From the NCBI GenBank assembly GCA_963787205.1, contig CAWBCD010000037.1, forward strand, positions 1 to 64,000: a stretch of 64,000 bases of DNA, in the 5' to 3' direction. A program made the translations under genes and the position numbers. The notes beneath the pieces are model-generated. The model ran no database searches, was not told where the DNA came from, and saw only the letters and a list, made by a program, of their open reading frames with translations. Shown in pieces: positions 18,561 through 27,158 of the stretch. The stretch is from DATFNI01 sp963787205. Lineage in GTDB: Bacteria; Bacteroidota; Rhodothermia; Balneolales; DATFMH01. Numbering within the stretch: position 1 is the first letter of the stretch; each line of letters opens with the position of its first letter.

Positions 18561-19115
18561 ATGCTGCATGAAGAAGAAAATAATACGTTGGTTCTGAGAA
18601 CGGCACAGGTGGGAAACTGGCATGAGTGGGTTCTGTTTGGAGGAATAGGCCTGTTGTTCGGAATACTCTTCTTATTGAACCGGGATACCCTTAACGACCA
18701 GATGATCGGCTGGATATTAGTTGTTGGAGGCGGGCTGGGAATCTGGAATGGATTTCAACGCCAGAAAGACGGCTGGATTATTGTGCTCTGGTACAAATAC
18801 GGCGAACTGACCTGGATGATCGTTTCCGAAGACACAGTTCTTGATGAATCGTACAGCAATCCCCATTTATGGACAGGTTTTCGCATTACTTCGTACCCTA
18901 AAGGTGGTCTCATTACGGAGACATTTATCAGGAACCGATTTGAGATAAACATTAAAACCATAGACGGATTGGAGTGGAGCCCGTTATTCCCGGGTCTGTC
19001 GGAGACCGTCGTATTCTATCCGAAAGAAATACAGCGCTTTGTTGACTGGATAAGGGAACGGGTACCAGATCTTGAAGTGGAATCCGAACCGGCCCGGAAG
19101 ACAATGAATGGCTAA
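18561..19115 (+). CDS. Hypothetical two-helix membrane protein
   Basis: 184 residues; I do not recognise a family. Two hydrophobic segments at about 23-40 (WVLFGGIGLLFGILFLL) and 48-62 (MIGWILVVGGGLGIW) form a hairpin. The C-terminal 120 residues are soluble and rich in beta strands with many aromatic residues, reminiscent of PH-like domains that follow a membrane hairpin, and would lie in the cytoplasm. Weak spacing suggests possible co-transcription with the preceding membrane protein gene. Confidence 0.65.
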   Translation: MLHEEENNTLVLRTAQVGNWHEWVLFGGIGLLFGILFLLNRDTLNDQMIGWILVVGGGLGIWNGFQRQKDGWIIVLWYKYGELTWMIVSEDTVLDESYSNPHLWTGFRITSYPKGGLITETFIRNRFEINIKTIDGLEWSPLFPGLSETVVFYPKEIQRFVDWIRERVPDLEVESEPARKTMNG

Positions 19116-19307
19116 TTGCAGGTCTTGGCTGCCAGCCAGGTGAGGTTTCAGGGAAACCGCGTCGTTGGCTCAGCGTTGGGGGAATCTGAACCTGTAGTGA
19201 TCGGTTATTTGCCAATTATCTCTGTAATGCTCCATGACCAAATCGTAACCCTCGGTTCGGGTTAACACCGGTAGAAAACACCTGAAGAGAGTGTGTCGTG
19301 TGCCTTA

Positions 19308-19335
19308 TTGTCGGAGAAAGCTCTCCGACCTACAG
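19308..19335 (-). repeat. REP-like palindrome with GTAG foot (copy 1)
   Basis: Read on the minus strand: CTGTAG followed by GTCGGAGAG and its near-complement CTTTCTCCGAC, then AA. The same design occurs at 33958-33983 and 34201-34228. The GTAG next to a hairpin is the hallmark of REP sequences moved by RAYT (Y1) transposases. The HAD gene's stop codon TAG is the TAG of this foot. Confidence 0.6.
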
Positions 19336-20001
19336 TTCTCTCATTATCTCAGACAAGTCTTGACCGCTCAGTTGCGTGAAATCATCAATATTACGGACCG
19401 TATGGCTAATTTCATCAGAAGAATGTGTTGTAGTGATTCCGATAACCTTGCATCCGGCACTCCTTGCTGATTCAACACCTGAGAGCGAATCCTCAATTAC
19501 AAGGCATCTATCGGGCGGATAATTGAGTCGATCTGCTGTCTTGAGGTAAATCTCAGGATCTGGCTTCCCTTTATCGATAGACGATTCATCGAGAATTACA
19601 TCAAAAAATTTCTCGATACCCGTGTGATTCAAAGTGAATGACACATTATCCGCAGGTGCTGATGTAGCAATGGCAGTAGGTATCTGGCGTTTATGTAACG
19701 TCTCCAGAAAGGGAAGGAGTCCCGGAATGGGTTTTATTTGATCCTTATAAAGATCACGAAACAATGTCTCTTTTTCATTGGCTAATTCCCTGATACGTGA
19801 TTCCGGAATATCGCCGAATAACACAGGTATCCAGTCCTTGTTCGCTCTTCCATAGATGTGCTCTTTCAAATATTCGTCGGACAAATGATAACCGTGTTTC
19901 TCACAGAATTCACGTAACGATTTCTTATGCCAGGGATTACTGTCTATGATCACGCCGTCCATATCAAATATGACTGCAAATGGAGATCGGGTAGTCTGCA
20001 T
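19330..20001 (-). CDS. HAD-superfamily phosphatase (beta-phosphoglucomutase-like)
   Basis: 223 residues. Motif I is IFDMDGVIIDS with nucleophile D13 and acid/base D15; motif II is ATSAP; the lysine motif is DKGKPDPEIYL; motif IV is VIEDSLSGVESARSAGCKVIGI. The cap insert between motif I and II (about 20-85) makes it a subfamily I enzyme, like beta-phosphoglucomutase or small sugar phosphatases. The exact substrate cannot be read. The protein ends at a stop codon that is part of a REP-like palindrome, so its last residues (MREL) may reflect repeat insertion. Neighbours give no pathway context. Confidence 0.88.
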   Translation of the reverse strand: MQTTRSPFAVIFDMDGVIIDSNPWHKKSLREFCEKHGYHLSDEYLKEHIYGRANKDWIPVLFGDIPESRIRELANEKETLFRDLYKDQIKPIPGLLPFLETLHKRQIPTAIATSAPADNVSFTLNHTGIEKFFDVILDESSIDKGKPDPEIYLKTADRLNYPPDRCLVIEDSLSGVESARSAGCKVIGITTTHSSDEISHTVRNIDDFTQLSGQDLSEIMREL

Positions 20002-20335
20002 CGGATTAAATGTGCATCAAAGGTCAAAATGAGCAGAAAGATATATCATTTTTAAGAAGAGTGCGACAGAAAATGATGTTAATAAACCTCAATTTCATCA
20101 GCCTGTGCAGATCGAGAAGTAATAAATGTCAGGTAATCTAAGTTATTAAAACAGTTGAATGATATTCTTTATAATGATTGTTGGTTCTATACAAGTATTT
20201 GCTAACCTGATTTCTATTTCAGGTAATTAATTACTGGACAATTGGTTGTGTGAGTATCTTTCGGGTTGGTAACATGAGCATGTGGCCCGGCTATATCTGT
20301 TATATCAGTCGACAGAATACTATCTGAATGTGTCT

Positions 20336-21148
20336 ATGGTAAACCCCTATTTGAAAATTAAAAGAACACTTAATTATCACTACTACAAACTAAAAAAGGA
20401 CTGGCACTTTCCATCAAATATTGCCCACATATCGGCAGTGAACATGGCTAAAGGAACTTATGAACCAGATGTCAGCCATATTATCCGTAAATATTTAGAC
20501 AAAGGTTCCTTGTTTATCGATGTCGGGGCAAATATTGGATATTTTTCCAGAATGGTAGCAGATATTGTGAAACCACATGGCAAGGTTTATGCCTTTGAAG
20601 TGGAGTATGATAATTATCATGCACTCTGCCGGAACACGACTGACTTGATTAATGTAATGTCACTGCATTTTGCAGTTTCCAACGAACTCTGCTTTATGAA
20701 TGTGCACCATAGTTCGCATTCGGCATGTCACAGCCTGGTAAAGACCGATAATCATCTTGACGGTCACAAATTTACCGTACCCACCATAACAATGGATCAT
20801 TTTTGGTCGAACTATTTGGATAGTGAAAATATCGATCTTATTAAGATTGATGTTGAGGGCGCGGAACTTTTCGTTCTTGATGGTATGGCAAAAATGCTTT
20901 CCCAAAATATTGTCAGAACCATGATCATAGAATACTGTCCAAGGGTTTTGAATAATTCCGGGCAGGATCCCCTAAAAATTTACAAGGTGTTAGATAAAAA
21001 CTTTTCACTATCGATCATAGAAAAAGAATACCGGAAACTTCAGACGGGCAGACGAATTGAAGGACTTGAGGAATTTTGCAAGATCACCGATTACCTGCTT
21101 GAATTGGACGATGCGGTCAATATTAATCTTCTGTGTGAGAAATCGTGA
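20336..21148 (+). CDS. FkbM family methyltransferase
   Basis: About 270 residues from the ATG at 20336; an upstream GTG at 20282 would add 18 residues and neither has a clear ribosome site. The SAM site is FIDVGANIGYFSRM, with an acidic residue at the end of the second strand (VYAFEVEYDNYHAL). IDLIKIDVEGAELFVLDGM is the conserved FkbM segment. FkbM enzymes are O-methyltransferases often used on polyketides, sugars or surface glycans. No glycan cluster surrounds it. The gene and its flanks look more AT-rich than the neighbouring core genes, which may indicate recent acquisition. Confidence 0.85.
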   Translation: MVNPYLKIKRTLNYHYYKLKKDWHFPSNIAHISAVNMAKGTYEPDVSHIIRKYLDKGSLFIDVGANIGYFSRMVADIVKPHGKVYAFEVEYDNYHALCRNTTDLINVMSLHFAVSNELCFMNVHHSSHSACHSLVKTDNHLDGHKFTVPTITMDHFWSNYLDSENIDLIKIDVEGAELFVLDGMAKMLSQNIVRTMIIEYCPRVLNNSGQDPLKIYKVLDKNFSLSIIEKEYRKLQTGRRIEGLEEFCKITDYLLELDDAVNINLLCEKS

Positions 21149-21294
21149 TAATGCATTGGTAAGATTGCCAGTAATGTCCTGTCAAAATTTCAAAAAAGAC
21201 TTAAAGTTAAAATAAATAAAATCTTGTCATATTTGAAGTTTATCAACCCCTTATCTAAGTGTCTGAAAATTAATATTAGACCTTTCTTATCTAA

Positions 21295-21324
21295 TTGACT
21301 ACGATGAGGTAACGACTATATTTA
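21295..21324 (+). promoter_or_regulatory. Candidate promoter of the sigma-like/protease operon
   Basis: TTG (21295-21297), 19-base spacer, TATATTTA (21317-21324), one base from the TAnnTTTG -7 consensus, 64 bases ahead of the sigma-like gene. Confidence 0.4.
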
Positions 21325-21387
21325 CATGTGGATTGAGATAAGTAGGAACTACAATTACGTTGGGGTGTAATCAAGGGGTTTTACTTA

Positions 21388-22425
21388 ATGGGAGTGCAGA
21401 GTCGTAGCTTGGAAACAAAGATACAACCGCTGGTTCTATCCCTGGTTGGGGGGGACACGAATACAAGAGTAGTAAACCAATTTGTGGCATTATGCCACCG
21501 GATGGCCACCCGATATATAACAATGAAGGCCAACAAGGCGTCGTGGTACCAGCAGATACAGACTGAAAAAATTAATGATCTGGCTTGGGATAGCATCGCC
21601 GAGTTGTTCCGGACTGACGATGATGGCCGGTTAACCTGTCTGGTCGATTACTATCAATCCATGAATCTGGAAAAAATTACAGAAGGAGAGCTTTATTCGG
21701 CTACCAGAAGATTGATCTTCAGGAAAGTTAATGATAGTCTGTTCCGGTTTATGCATGATTATGATCCATCCCTATCAAAGATCATACGAAATGTCAAACT
21801 GGCCGTAAAAGAATGCAAAGATGTATCGCTGGTTCGTAGATGGAATACCTATTTTTTGATTTTTGAGGATGGAGTACAAAACGGCATGTCTGTAACAGGA
21901 TGGATGCCGCCGGAAATTCTGAATGCAAGATTACTCCCTTTTTTAACGACGAAGGAGAACCTGCATGATGTTATTACACAGGCACATGATATTATCACAT
22001 CACAAGATGATTATGTGCATGCTTATCCGCTGATCCCATTGTGCCTGATCATCCGGGAGTCTCATATTTTTCTACAGGATCCCATCCCACATTCTGTAAA
22101 GCCGGTATCAAGCCTGCTACAAGATGACGTAAGTCACATTATTCATTCCAGCATCACCTACCTGAAAACCGGGTTGCGGCAGAGATATGTACAAACAGGT
22201 AAGATCGATGAGAATACTTTCGATAACTATTTTGACGGGATAAGAGACTATTATATCGATAGTTATGTGTTTTTTATAGAAGACATACCCTACTTCACGT
22301 ATATAAAAAAGTATCTTCCGGGGCTAACATATTCCTTGTATAGAAACTATCATCGCAAGTACGTCGAATATCTGATGAGGTTATCCCGAAGCCATATTCA
22401 GCAGCAATTAGGAAAAGTATTATGA
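21388..22425 (+). CDS. Sigma-70 region 2-like protein
   Basis: 345 residues. Residues about 26-90 resemble sigma factor region 2: RVVNQFVALCHRMATRYI, then a polar stretch and INDLAWDSIAELFRTDDDGRLTCLVDYY, corresponding to the DLxQEaFxrLf core-binding and -10 recognition helices. The next part (RLIFRKVNDSLFRFMHDYDPSLSKIIRNVKLAVKE) is helical. I see no typical region 4 helix-turn-helix, so it may be a divergent sigma factor, an incomplete one or a regulator built on that fold. It is followed by a zinc-motif protein and a membrane protease-like protein on the same strand, which supports a sigma/anti-sigma reading. Sequence resemblance is weak; the call rests on motif and context together. Confidence 0.5.
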   Translation: MGVQSRSLETKIQPLVLSLVGGDTNTRVVNQFVALCHRMATRYITMKANKASWYQQIQTEKINDLAWDSIAELFRTDDDGRLTCLVDYYQSMNLEKITEGELYSATRRLIFRKVNDSLFRFMHDYDPSLSKIIRNVKLAVKECKDVSLVRRWNTYFLIFEDGVQNGMSVTGWMPPEILNARLLPFLTTKENLHDVITQAHDIITSQDDYVHAYPLIPLCLIIRESHIFLQDPIPHSVKPVSSLLQDDVSHIIHSSITYLKTGLRQRYVQTGKIDENTFDNYFDGIRDYYIDSYVFFIEDIPYFTYIKKYLPGLTYSLYRNYHRKYVEYLMRLSRSHIQQQLGKVL

Positions 22426-22502
22426 ATTTTTGTACTATTTTCAGCAAAACCAGTGAAGTGCAACGATGTATGTATAAAATCGATGAATAAACAAAAACAG
22501 TT

Positions 22503-23336
22503 GTGACCTTTACTAAATCCGAACATCCTACAGAAACACAGTTGGAGCAGTTTGCACAATTCCAGGAAGAACTGGATAAGGATGTTTTCTCTGCCATCGC
22601 CGTTCATTTAAGGACATGTTCCGCCTGCAAGGAAGTCGTAGATTGGTTTCGGTTATTCTACCAGGATTTCTGGAATGCAGGGCAAGGATCCAATGGTGAG
22701 CATAAATCGCACGTAATACCATTGGTTCCTTACAAAACATTTCAGAAGGCATCATTAGATGCTCCAATTGTATTAGCCGCGATGTCTTCTCAAGTGCAGC
22801 GGCGGTTTGTCCGGCTGACCACACTTTATTCGGAACAGGATGGGGTAATTGTCCGGTTATTGCGCGACGAAAAAGAAAATGTCCTTGAATTGTATCTGAA
22901 CACAAGGGAGCCCCTGAAAGCCCCGGCTATCGTCGAATTTCCTCAGCTGAATTTTGAGATCGTGACCAATAAAAAAGGACGTGCGAACTTTACACCACCT
23001 GGCGAAATTGATTCGTCGGTCTGGTCTGATACAAGTGCGGTAGTTCATCTTCCTGTTCGCAAAACAAAGATTCGCCTTGATGATCTCCGGAATGGGAAAA
23101 AGACTGTGGAAAAGATCTCATCCGGAAAAAATGGGCTGGTTGTTGAGTTCAGGGTGCGCTCCGATCAGTTGATGGTCCACTGCCTGTCGAAGGGTACTTC
23201 TGCAGAGAATGTGAGTTATCTCCTTTTAAGCACACCGGATAAGAAATCCTGTCTGCTGAATCTCGATCATGGTATAGGTTTGACAACGATGATCAGTCGC
23301 ATTGGTAACAGCCATGAGGTGATACTCTATCATTAG
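22503..23336 (+). CDS. Anti-sigma-type zinc-motif protein
   Basis: 277 residues from a GTG start. The N-terminus (PTETQLEQFAQFQEELDKDVFSAIAVHLRTCSACKEVV) carries H35-x3-C39-x2-C42, the HxxxCxxC motif of zinc anti-sigma (ZAS, zf-HC2) domains, preceded by the usual helix. No transmembrane helix is visible, so it would be soluble and cytoplasmic. The rest (about 80-277) is beta-rich and unassigned. It starts 77 bases after the sigma-like gene and ends 32 bases before the protease-like gene. I infer that it holds the sigma-like protein inactive; this is not shown by the sequence itself. Confidence 0.6.
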   Translation: MTFTKSEHPTETQLEQFAQFQEELDKDVFSAIAVHLRTCSACKEVVDWFRLFYQDFWNAGQGSNGEHKSHVIPLVPYKTFQKASLDAPIVLAAMSSQVQRRFVRLTTLYSEQDGVIVRLLRDEKENVLELYLNTREPLKAPAIVEFPQLNFEIVTNKKGRANFTPPGEIDSSVWSDTSAVVHLPVRKTKIRLDDLRNGKKTVEKISSGKNGLVVEFRVRSDQLMVHCLSKGTSAENVSYLLLSTPDKKSCLLNLDHGIGLTTMISRIGNSHEVILYH

Positions 23337-23368
23337 ATATAGAAGATGAATTAATCAACGCATGAGAG

Positions 23369-25684
23369 ATGGCTGATCCCGTTGAACTTGAGCGCAGGTT
23401 TGAAGAGTTGCAAAATCGACTTGCGCTTACGGCTTCGATTCGGGCCCAGCTTGTGATGATCTGCAATTTTATTTCCGGTTATCAGAGAGATGCTTCTCTA
23501 TACGAATCATACATCAGACAACTTTCGCAGCAGATTCCGACAATCGAGCACCCACTAAATATTGCGGGTACCGACCCCGGGCAGCTGGAGCGGATTTACA
23601 ATACTCTCGATGGTCTGGTTGATGAATATCCCATCCTGAGCGAGGTGATATCTTTTCAAGACGCTCTTCAGACAATAAAGGTCAATGTTTGCTTCCTGTA
23701 CGTCTGCCTCAACGAATTTAAAAAGGCGACGGCCGTTTTGTGCAGCCATCCTGTCGGAAGCCTTGCAAAAGTTGGTGGTTGGTCGGAATGGACAGAATAT
23801 CTGGCAGCAAAGGCGCCTGATTTGTCTCCGGATATTGAATTATTGCAGAATGTCAGGAAACAGGCTCTGGAAGTGAAAGATCATTCCGTATATGTACCGG
23901 TCATTGAAAAACGATCCGGATATCTTGGAGGCGATAAAAATTATGGATCCCGGCTGCGGAGACTCCAGGTAATTCTCGAACGATCGGCAAAAGAAGAGGA
24001 TGATATACAACTGAATGTTGCTACGTTTGGGGTGGAGCAGGATATCAACTCGTATTTGTCGAAGCCACTGGCAGCGGCGAGGAATTTGATTTATGAGGTA
24101 ATTCCTGGATTAAGGACACATCACTATCGGGGCAGAATATCCTATCGGTCGATACATTCATTACACGAGGGTACTTCGGCATCTTTAGCAATGGCCGGAC
24201 TTTTATATTGTGGTATGCTGAAAGCTTCACAGGAGCGGGTGATTTACAAGTTATGCGATGGTATTGCTATAACAGGTGATATTGCTGAAAATGGTGAGAT
24301 CATCGCTGTTGATAATGACACTCTGGATCTCAAAGTACAGGCGTGTTTTTATTCATGGCTGGATGTGCTGGTAGTGCCCGCATCACAATTGAATGAAGCC
24401 AGGGCAGCAAAAGAAAGACTGTTGTTGCAATATCCATCCAGGGAATTGACCATCTTAGGTGCGGAAAATCTACCGGATCTCTTTTTTGACAGAAGGATCA
24501 GCGAGAAAATTCGAATAAGCAGGGTTAAGCGGGCCGGCCATAAGTTGTGGAAGCATAAAGTAGATGCTATTGCAGTGTTGCTGGTGATGATCATGGCCGG
24601 CGTCATCATCGCACTGGTCCGGAAACCAATTGATAAAAATCCGGCAATGGTCGAATACAAGGGTGAGACCATGTTCATTAAAAACAGCGAGAGCCAGGTA
24701 TTATGGAAAACCAGAACATGGAAAAATGCACATGATTGGGTGTTAAATACAGCGCCGTTAAAACTTACCGTGTTTTTCGATGTGAACGATGACGGGATTA
24801 ACGACATCATCCATATTAAACATTCATTTACTAATATTGGGAAAAGCTACCTGGTATGCTATGATGGATCAACTCACAAGATATTGTGGACACTCAATAA
24901 AAAGTTTGATCTGCAGTATCCTTACAAACCTTTCATTGGAAATGATCCGTATATATGCAATGGGATGATGTTGGATACGGTAAGTGCGGGACCGGCATCG
25001 CTGTATCTGATAGAAACACACGCCAAATATTTTCCAAGTATGCTGTTGCGGATTGATCCGCGAACCGGAAAAATTATGGATACCTTTGTGAATGCAGGCC
25101 ATATAAATAGCATCGGGTTTTTGGATATTAACCACGACGGCAAAAAAGAAGTAATTATTTCTGGTGTCAACAATGGCTACAAACAGGCATTTGTAGCAGT
25201 GCTGCCACACGACAACTTTCACAGTACAGGTCCATCCACAAAAAGATATACCATCAAAAACTATCCCATTCAAAAGGATATAGGATATATACGAATACCC
25301 ATGACTTACCTGGGTAAGGCTTTGAGTGATGTGGCAACATTTAATACCAGCAGGAATATCGAGCAGAACGGAGCTGGCCTGATCGTAAAAGTAAATGATG
25401 CCAATCCTGCGATATACGATACGCTTATGTCAGGCTCGCACGTGCTGTTCCAGTTTGATAAAACGATGCATCTAACAAGTATTGGAACCAATAATGCTTA
25501 TGATTTGCTGGCACGGATTTTAAAGAAACGGGGAAAAATCAAAGAAATACCGCCCCCGGATTACTTTGTCCGTTTCAAAGACTCCCTGCTTTACTGGAAT
25601 GGGGAAGGTTGGCAGCATAAGGCGTATTTGCCGTTTTGGAAGGAAGATAGTGTTGGGAGTGTGGCAGATTCATCGAGGCAGTGA
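23369..25684 (+). CDS. Membrane-anchored Lon-type (S16) protease domain with FG-GAP-like sensor
   Basis: 771 residues. Residues 1-235 are helical and unassigned. Residues about 252-345 align with the Lon S16 protease domain: EGTSASLAMA against Lon DGPSAGLSMA places a catalytic Ser at 270; IAITGDIAENGEIIAV against LAMTGEITLRGEVYAI; and LDLKVQA places the catalytic Lys at 322. There is no AAA+ domain. K/R-rich residues 384-397 precede one transmembrane helix at 398-417, so by the positive-inside rule the protease is cytoplasmic and residues 418-771 are periplasmic. That part has calcium-loop motifs DVNDDG (471-476) and DINHDG (586-591) of FG-GAP/VCBS beta-propellers. It is probably the effector of the two genes before it. 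Confidence 0.7.
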   Translation: MADPVELERRFEELQNRLALTASIRAQLVMICNFISGYQRDASLYESYIRQLSQQIPTIEHPLNIAGTDPGQLERIYNTLDGLVDEYPILSEVISFQDALQTIKVNVCFLYVCLNEFKKATAVLCSHPVGSLAKVGGWSEWTEYLAAKAPDLSPDIELLQNVRKQALEVKDHSVYVPVIEKRSGYLGGDKNYGSRLRRLQVILERSAKEEDDIQLNVATFGVEQDINSYLSKPLAAARNLIYEVIPGLRTHHYRGRISYRSIHSLHEGTSASLAMAGLLYCGMLKASQERVIYKLCDGIAITGDIAENGEIIAVDNDTLDLKVQACFYSWLDVLVVPASQLNEARAAKERLLLQYPSRELTILGAENLPDLFFDRRISEKIRISRVKRAGHKLWKHKVDAIAVLLVMIMAGVIIALVRKPIDKNPAMVEYKGETMFIKNSESQVLWKTRTWKNAHDWVLNTAPLKLTVFFDVNDDGINDIIHIKHSFTNIGKSYLVCYDGSTHKILWTLNKKFDLQYPYKPFIGNDPYICNGMMLDTVSAGPASLYLIETHAKYFPSMLLRIDPRTGKIMDTFVNAGHINSIGFLDINHDGKKEVIISGVNNGYKQAFVAVLPHDNFHSTGPSTKRYTIKNYPIQKDIGYIRIPMTYLGKALSDVATFNTSRNIEQNGAGLIVKVNDANPAIYDTLMSGSHVLFQFDKTMHLTSIGTNNAYDLLARILKKRGKIKEIPPPDYFVRFKDSLLYWNGEGWQHKAYLPFWKEDSVGSVADSSRQ

Positions 25685-26203
25685 GCTGGTAGTAATAATA
25701 ACAGGCATTGTGGATTTGGAGCAAATGTAGCGGCCACCACACATCCACTTACGGGACCACACAAGCCATTCCCATGAAAATGATCTCGAAAACTCGGGGA
25801 GAAAAGAGGTGCGTTCTGCACCGATGTACAGGTGAATAGGGATACGATTAAAAAGATTGGTTCAATGAATTGGAGCGATTCATTATTTGTACCGATATCC
25901 ATTGAACCTGTCATTAAGTTTCTCAAACGTCGGATTTTCAGAGTAGATTCGGCTTTTTTTCTGCAGCGTCGGATGGATGTAAGGAGAGTAGAGTAAAAAC
26001 GATCAAACATGACATTTACAGCGAATGTAGCTACTTGAAGCTGAACTGTGTTGCCGGGTGGCTCTGCCTATTTTATCTCACAGCTCCCATTTTCCCCGGG
26101 CAGGGTCTCCGGTTGCACGGTTTTTTTGTAGATGTCTCAAATGGTTGATTATCTTGCCGATAATTATTTCCATATACTTTCCATCAACTAAAAGGCAGAG
26201 GTC
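25685..26203. other. Intergenic region, 519 bp
   Basis: Between the protease-like gene and the DUF6159 gene. Open frames on either strand here show no family features, ribosome site or codon pattern worth calling. I see no hairpin terminator, RNA gene or repeat that I can support. Confidence 0.5.
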
Positions 26204-27046
26204 ATGGGGAAGTTTTCCAGAACGTTTTCATTGCTGCGGGCTTCATGGAATATTCTCAAAGACGACAAGGAAATGTTGATATTTCCAGTCATGTCGTTGG
26301 CTGTAACAATCTTTTTTTATCTGTTTGCCTACCTGATTTTGTCAGATTCTTTTTCGACACTAACGAGTCTGAGACAGACTGCCGTTACGGATCATACAGT
26401 ATATTATCTGATTCTGTTTGGAGTCTATTTTGTCAACTATGTGATCGCTGTTTTCTTCAACTCTGCTATTGTCGCGTGTGCCTATGTGAGGATGAATGGG
26501 AAAAATCCTACCGTTTCGTTTGGATTTCGCGCTGCATGGTCGCGAATTCACCTGATCATTGCCTGGTCGCTGTTTGCTGCTACTGTTGGCTTATTATTCG
26601 CAATGGTCGAAGAGCGGCTGGGGAAAATCGGCAGGTTGATAACAGGTGTATTCGAACTTGGATGGGCTCTTGCCAGTTTTCTGGTTATTCCGATATTTGT
26701 GGTCGAGAAGAAAGGCCCCTGGGAAGCATTCAGTGAGTCGACGGAGATGCTTAAAAAGACATGGGGAGAAAATCTTATTTCAGGTGTCAGCTTTGGGTTA
26801 ATCAGTATCGTCTTGGTCATTCCGGCGATCATCATTATGCTTATCGTTACCACTATGGCCGGACCTGGATTTGGTATGCCGGTTATTATTACGATGATCT
26901 TCTATTTTATCATGGTTTCTATGCTGGTCTCTGTGCTTAAGACCATTTTCCAGGTGGCACTATACCAATACGCCAAGACCAATCAGGTGCCTTCCGGATT
27001 TGATGAAACCGATTTACTGGGAGCTGTCGGATCAAAATGGAGATGA
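26204..27046 (+). CDS. DUF6159 family integral membrane protein
   Basis: 280 residues with about six transmembrane segments (for example 28-45, 67-88, 110-128, 147-165, 200-223, 226-250). The sequence FSRTFSLLRASWNILKDDKEMLIFPVMS at the start, FFNSAIVACAYVRMNG, and VPIFVVEKKGPWEAFSESTEMLKKTWGENLI are the recurring blocks of the DUF6159 family. These proteins sit in the inner membrane; no activity is known. The ATG at 26204 is preceded by GAGG. It appears to be transcribed alone. Confidence 0.75.
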   Translation: MGKFSRTFSLLRASWNILKDDKEMLIFPVMSLAVTIFFYLFAYLILSDSFSTLTSLRQTAVTDHTVYYLILFGVYFVNYVIAVFFNSAIVACAYVRMNGKNPTVSFGFRAAWSRIHLIIAWSLFAATVGLLFAMVEERLGKIGRLITGVFELGWALASFLVIPIFVVEKKGPWEAFSESTEMLKKTWGENLISGVSFGLISIVLVIPAIIIMLIVTTMAGPGFGMPVIITMIFYFIMVSMLVSVLKTIFQVALYQYAKTNQVPSGFDETDLLGAVGSKWR

Positions 27047-27076
27047 TGATTGGGGAAGAGGGAACCACAAAGAGGG

Positions 27077-27143
27077 AACCACAGGGGCCACAAAGAAGTC
27101 ACGGTGAACACAGAGAAATAATAAAACTGTGATCCCTGTGGTT
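27077..27143. repeat. 67-bp repeat with inverted ends, copy 1
   Basis: Begins AACCACAGGG and ends with its exact complement CCCTGTGGTT; inside, CACAG and CTGTG pair around an AT-rich loop. Bases 27083-27143 are identical to 27623-27683. It lies immediately downstream of the GxxExxY gene's stop. A partial tandem of GAGGGAACCACA precedes it at about 27058-27081. Confidence 0.7.
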
Positions 27144-27158
27144 CTTTAAAATGCGTGT

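Noticed and set aside
19116..19307. Riboswitch after the two-helix membrane protein gene
   Set aside because: A GGTTTC/GAAACC hairpin is present, but no conserved core of a riboswitch class I know and no downstream gene in the right orientation.
20336..21148. Surface polysaccharide gene cluster around the FkbM gene
   Set aside because: No glycosyltransferase, flippase or nucleotide-sugar gene lies next to it.
25591..26010. Minus-strand open frame overlapping the protease-like gene end
   Set aside because: Partly antisense to a well-supported gene and rich in Cys, Ser and Leu without domain features.
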